NCBI GenBank assembly: GCA_029240015.1
Contig: JARBTU010000073.1
Location: forward strand, 1 to 7,768
Length of the DNA stretch: 7,768 nucleotides
Direction of reading: 5' to 3'
Source: Oscillospiraceae bacterium
GTDB lineage: Bacteria > Bacillota > Clostridia > Oscillospirales > Ruminococcaceae
Positions 6,073-7,768 of this stretch are shown in pieces. Numbering within the stretch: position 1 is the first letter of the stretch; every line of letters starts with the position of its first letter. The position numbers and the translations under genes were made by a program. The notes beneath the pieces are model-generated. The model saw nothing but the letters and a program-made list of their open reading frames with translations. It was not told the origin of the DNA and ran no database searches.

Positions 6073-6175
6073 GTTGAATCAACTCCAAGTCAAGTTAAGA
6101 TTATAAAACATTCTCACTATCATTATATTAAGAATTTTGATTGCCGCTACTTGAATTTGAAACAAAGAAAAAGTT

Positions 6176-6194
6176 GCTGCAAATTCGTTGTAGC
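6176..6194 (+). repeat. Small stem-loop in the rnfD leader
   Basis: GCTGCAA (6176-6182) pairs with TTGTAGC (6188-6194) through seven positions including one G-T wobble, around an ATTCG loop. It lies 33 bases before the rnfD start in the 155-base divergent gap with mecA. I see no consensus promoter for rnfD there. The role is unknown and chance is possible. Confidence 0.25.
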
Positions 6195-6227
6195 TTTGTT
6201 ATTCCTTATGAAAGGGCAGGTGGACCG

Positions 6228-7217
6228 ATGCAGGAAAGAAAAATTCCACAAAGATCAAAAAATATAGATATTGTTGTTACATTGTTACCAATTTTGTTTA
6301 TGGCAGTTTATTATTACGGATTAAGGGTTTTGGTTTTATCCGCATATGCAATTATATTCAGCTTGATAAGTGATTATTTATGTATTAGGTTAAAAGGCGA
6401 AAAAAAATGGCAGAAATATGACTTTTCTCCCATCATTACTGCGCTGATTTTTGTACTTGTCCTTCCGGCAAGCACACCGTTCTGGCTTGTGATCATTGGG
6501 GTGCTGGTTGCGAACGTTGTAGCCAAGCATCCTTTCGGCGGTGTGGGAGCGAACATATTCAATCCTGCCGCGGTTGCGGTTGCTTTTGTTACCATCTGTT
6601 GGCCGAGCCAAGTTTTAATGTATCCTCAGCCTTTTGATGCGTTGGGTTTACAGTCTGAAGTGACTACCCAGCTGTTTCGTGGGGTCGCATACAACCTGCA
6701 GCTTGGAGGCACGCCTCATATAAGCTTTATGGATGCACTCCTTGGGAACTTTGCAGGTCCGATGGGCGCGACAAACATTCTTGTGATTGTAATGTGCGGT
6801 GTGTATCTTCTGATTAGAAGATCGGTTTCATGGCAGATTGTTTTAGCCACACTTTCGACGACAACATTGTTTGCTTTTTTGATTCCGAGAATCATAGCAG
6901 GCGGAAAAGCTTCCGTTGTGTATGAAACCATCTCGGGCATGTTGGTTTTTGGGGTTATTTTTATGGCGTCAGACCCGATGACTTCTCCAAAGACAGGTTT
7001 TGGAAAAGCACTGTACGGAATATTCCTGGGGCTTTTGACCATGATGTTCAGATATCTGGGTAAGATTGAAATAGGCTTTGTTTACGCACTTTTGATTATG
7101 AATGCGCTTTCTTCCATGTGTGATGTTTATGCAAAAAATATTGTGGATGGACTGAGGGAATTTAAAAACGGGAAGTTTAACCCCTCCAACAAAAAGGAGG
7201 CGGCTTTGAATGATTAG
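6228..7217 (+). CDS. rnfD: Rnf-type electron transport complex subunit D (RnfD/NqrB family)
   Basis: RnfD is a membrane subunit of the Rnf complex, which couples ferredoxin:NAD electron transfer to Na+ or H+ movement, and it carries a covalent FMN on a threonine. This 329-aa protein has the family length and about nine to ten hydrophobic helices. Diagnostic segments are YDFSPIITALIFVLVLP (64-80), HPFGGVGANIFNPAAVA (101-117), GPMGAT with T182 at the flavin position, and SDPMTSPKTGFGKALYG (248-264). The residue before GAT is Met, where flavin-transferase targets usually have Ser/Thr. The ATG at 6228 follows AGGTGG (6218-6223); upstream in-frame sequence lacks a ribosome binding site and family likeness. 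It is the first gene of its cluster: mecA lies divergently upstream, so no rnfC precedes it. The next gene overlaps it by eight bases and is rnfE-like, so rnfG is not in its usual place. Confidence 0.92.
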   Translation: MQERKIPQRSKNIDIVVTLLPILFMAVYYYGLRVLVLSAYAIIFSLISDYLCIRLKGEKKWQKYDFSPIITALIFVLVLPASTPFWLVIIGVLVANVVAKHPFGGVGANIFNPAAVAVAFVTICWPSQVLMYPQPFDALGLQSEVTTQLFRGVAYNLQLGGTPHISFMDALLGNFAGPMGATNILVIVMCGVYLLIRRSVSWQIVLATLSTTTLFAFLIPRIIAGGKASVVYETISGMLVFGVIFMASDPMTSPKTGFGKALYGIFLGLLTMMFRYLGKIEIGFVYALLIMNALSSMCDVYAKNIVDGLREFKNGKFNPSNKKEAALND

Positions 7218-7768
7218 GAAATTTTATCAAAGTCACAGAAAGACTTTTGATCTGTTAGAAGGACTATTTGTTGGCAATACTGTTTTAGAGCGGGGATTGG
7301 TAGTTGCGCCTATTATTGTCGCTAGTAATACCATGCAAAATGCTGTTACCTTAGGTTTGGGCTTTTTACTTATTACCTTTATTACGGTGTTTCTCTCTCC
7401 TCTTGTTCCCAGAAAATTGCCTTACACCATAAGAGTGATTCTCTATGTGATTTTGGCGGCAGTAGGGTTTATTCCTGTTTCATCTCTTTTGAACAGCGCT
7501 TTTCCGGTGGCTGTTTATAAAGTCGGAATCTTTTTGCCTCTTATTGTTACGAACTCGCTTATTGTATCCAAAATCGAATCCCGTTTTCTTAAAAAGCGCT
7601 ACAGTATGATGGTCATAGACTTGTTTGCTCATGTGATGGGTTTTTTCATTGTGATTTGCATTGTTGGGGCACTAAGGGAGATTTTTGGAAATGCAAGCTT
7701 CTGGGGACAGCCGTTTGAGAATCAAGATAAAGCACCTGCATTGATGCTCCCGTTCTCTGGATTCATAT
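7210..7768 (+). CDS. RnfE-like (Rnf-Nqr family) membrane subunit lacking the conserved cysteines, 3' end cut
   Basis: The N-terminal 186 residues are visible; the frame is open at the right edge. The ATG at 7210 lies inside the last codons of rnfD, with AAGGAGG at 7194-7200 nine bases upstream, which implies coupling. Hydrophobic helices, FLPLIVTNSLIVSKIESRF (108-126), ALREIFG (154-160) and a late PALMLPFSGFI segment (176-186) match the NqrD/RnfE side of the RnfA/RnfE family. Canonical members have one Cys in an N-terminal L-x-x-C-P segment and one in V-N-C-I; these bind the [2Fe-2S] cluster shared by RnfA and RnfE. Here the aligned residues are Ala33 (LVVAP) and Ser116 (VTNSL). The product is therefore probably a divergent subunit without that cluster. 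A partner RnfA-like gene may follow outside the window. Confidence 0.8.
   Translation, partial: MIRKFYQSHRKTFDLLEGLFVGNTVLERGLVVAPIIVASNTMQNAVTLGLGFLLITFITVFLSPLVPRKLPYTIRVILYVILAAVGFIPVSSLLNSAFPVAVYKVGIFLPLIVTNSLIVSKIESRFLKKRYSMMVIDLFAHVMGFFIVICIVGALREIFGNASFWGQPFENQDKAPALMLPFSGFI

Noticed and set aside
6141..6227. Possible 29-residue N-terminal extension of RnfD
   Set aside because: No ribosome binding site at the upstream start, residues unlike RnfD, and a good AGGTGG site precedes the ATG at 6228.
6716..7042. 108-aa minus-strand open frame inside rnfD
   Set aside because: rnfD motifs cover the whole stretch and the antisense protein resembles no family.

Overview
The window is AT-rich and looks chromosomal. 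It most resembles a low-GC Gram-positive anaerobe of the class Clostridia, probably Oscillospirales (Ruminococcaceae-like). The evidence is purine-rich AGGAGG-type ribosome binding sites, frequent TTG starts, a MecA-family adaptor, an Rnf-type membrane module, and small proteins of a kind I associate with that order from memory. No tRNA, rRNA, CRISPR array, insertion sequence or phage gene is visible.

Layout: (1) 1-799, minus strand: three tightly packed small genes of unknown function, the last cut by the left edge. (2) 896-1378, plus: a YfcE/MJ0936-type metallophosphoesterase, divergent from the trio across a 96-base gap that holds a perfect 13-base palindrome. (3) 1654-2391, plus: an orphan membrane sugar-phosphate transferase with a full-consensus sigma-A promoter, a leader of about 180 bases, and a strong hairpin terminator shared with the convergent neighbour. 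(4) 2556-4596, minus: an AEC-family permease followed by a secreted or anchored M23 (LytM) peptidase. (5) 4841-5488, plus: ribulose-phosphate 3-epimerase (rpe), convergent with and overlapping by four bases a MecA-like adaptor gene (5485-6072, minus). (6) 6228-7768, plus: rnfD followed by an overlapping rnfE-like gene that runs off the right edge.

Most genes are housekeeping or cell-envelope functions in short transcription units, and no single pathway links the window. The part most worth attention is the right-hand Rnf-like module. It starts directly with rnfD, with no rnfC upstream and no rnfG between D and E. The RnfE-like protein has Ala33 and Ser116 where the family has the two cysteines that bind the intramembrane [2Fe-2S] cluster. 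RnfD keeps a threonine at the covalent-flavin position. This suggests a divergent Rnf relative that may carry flavin but has lost the canonical iron-sulfur electron path. All family assignments come from reading motifs by eye; no database search was possible.
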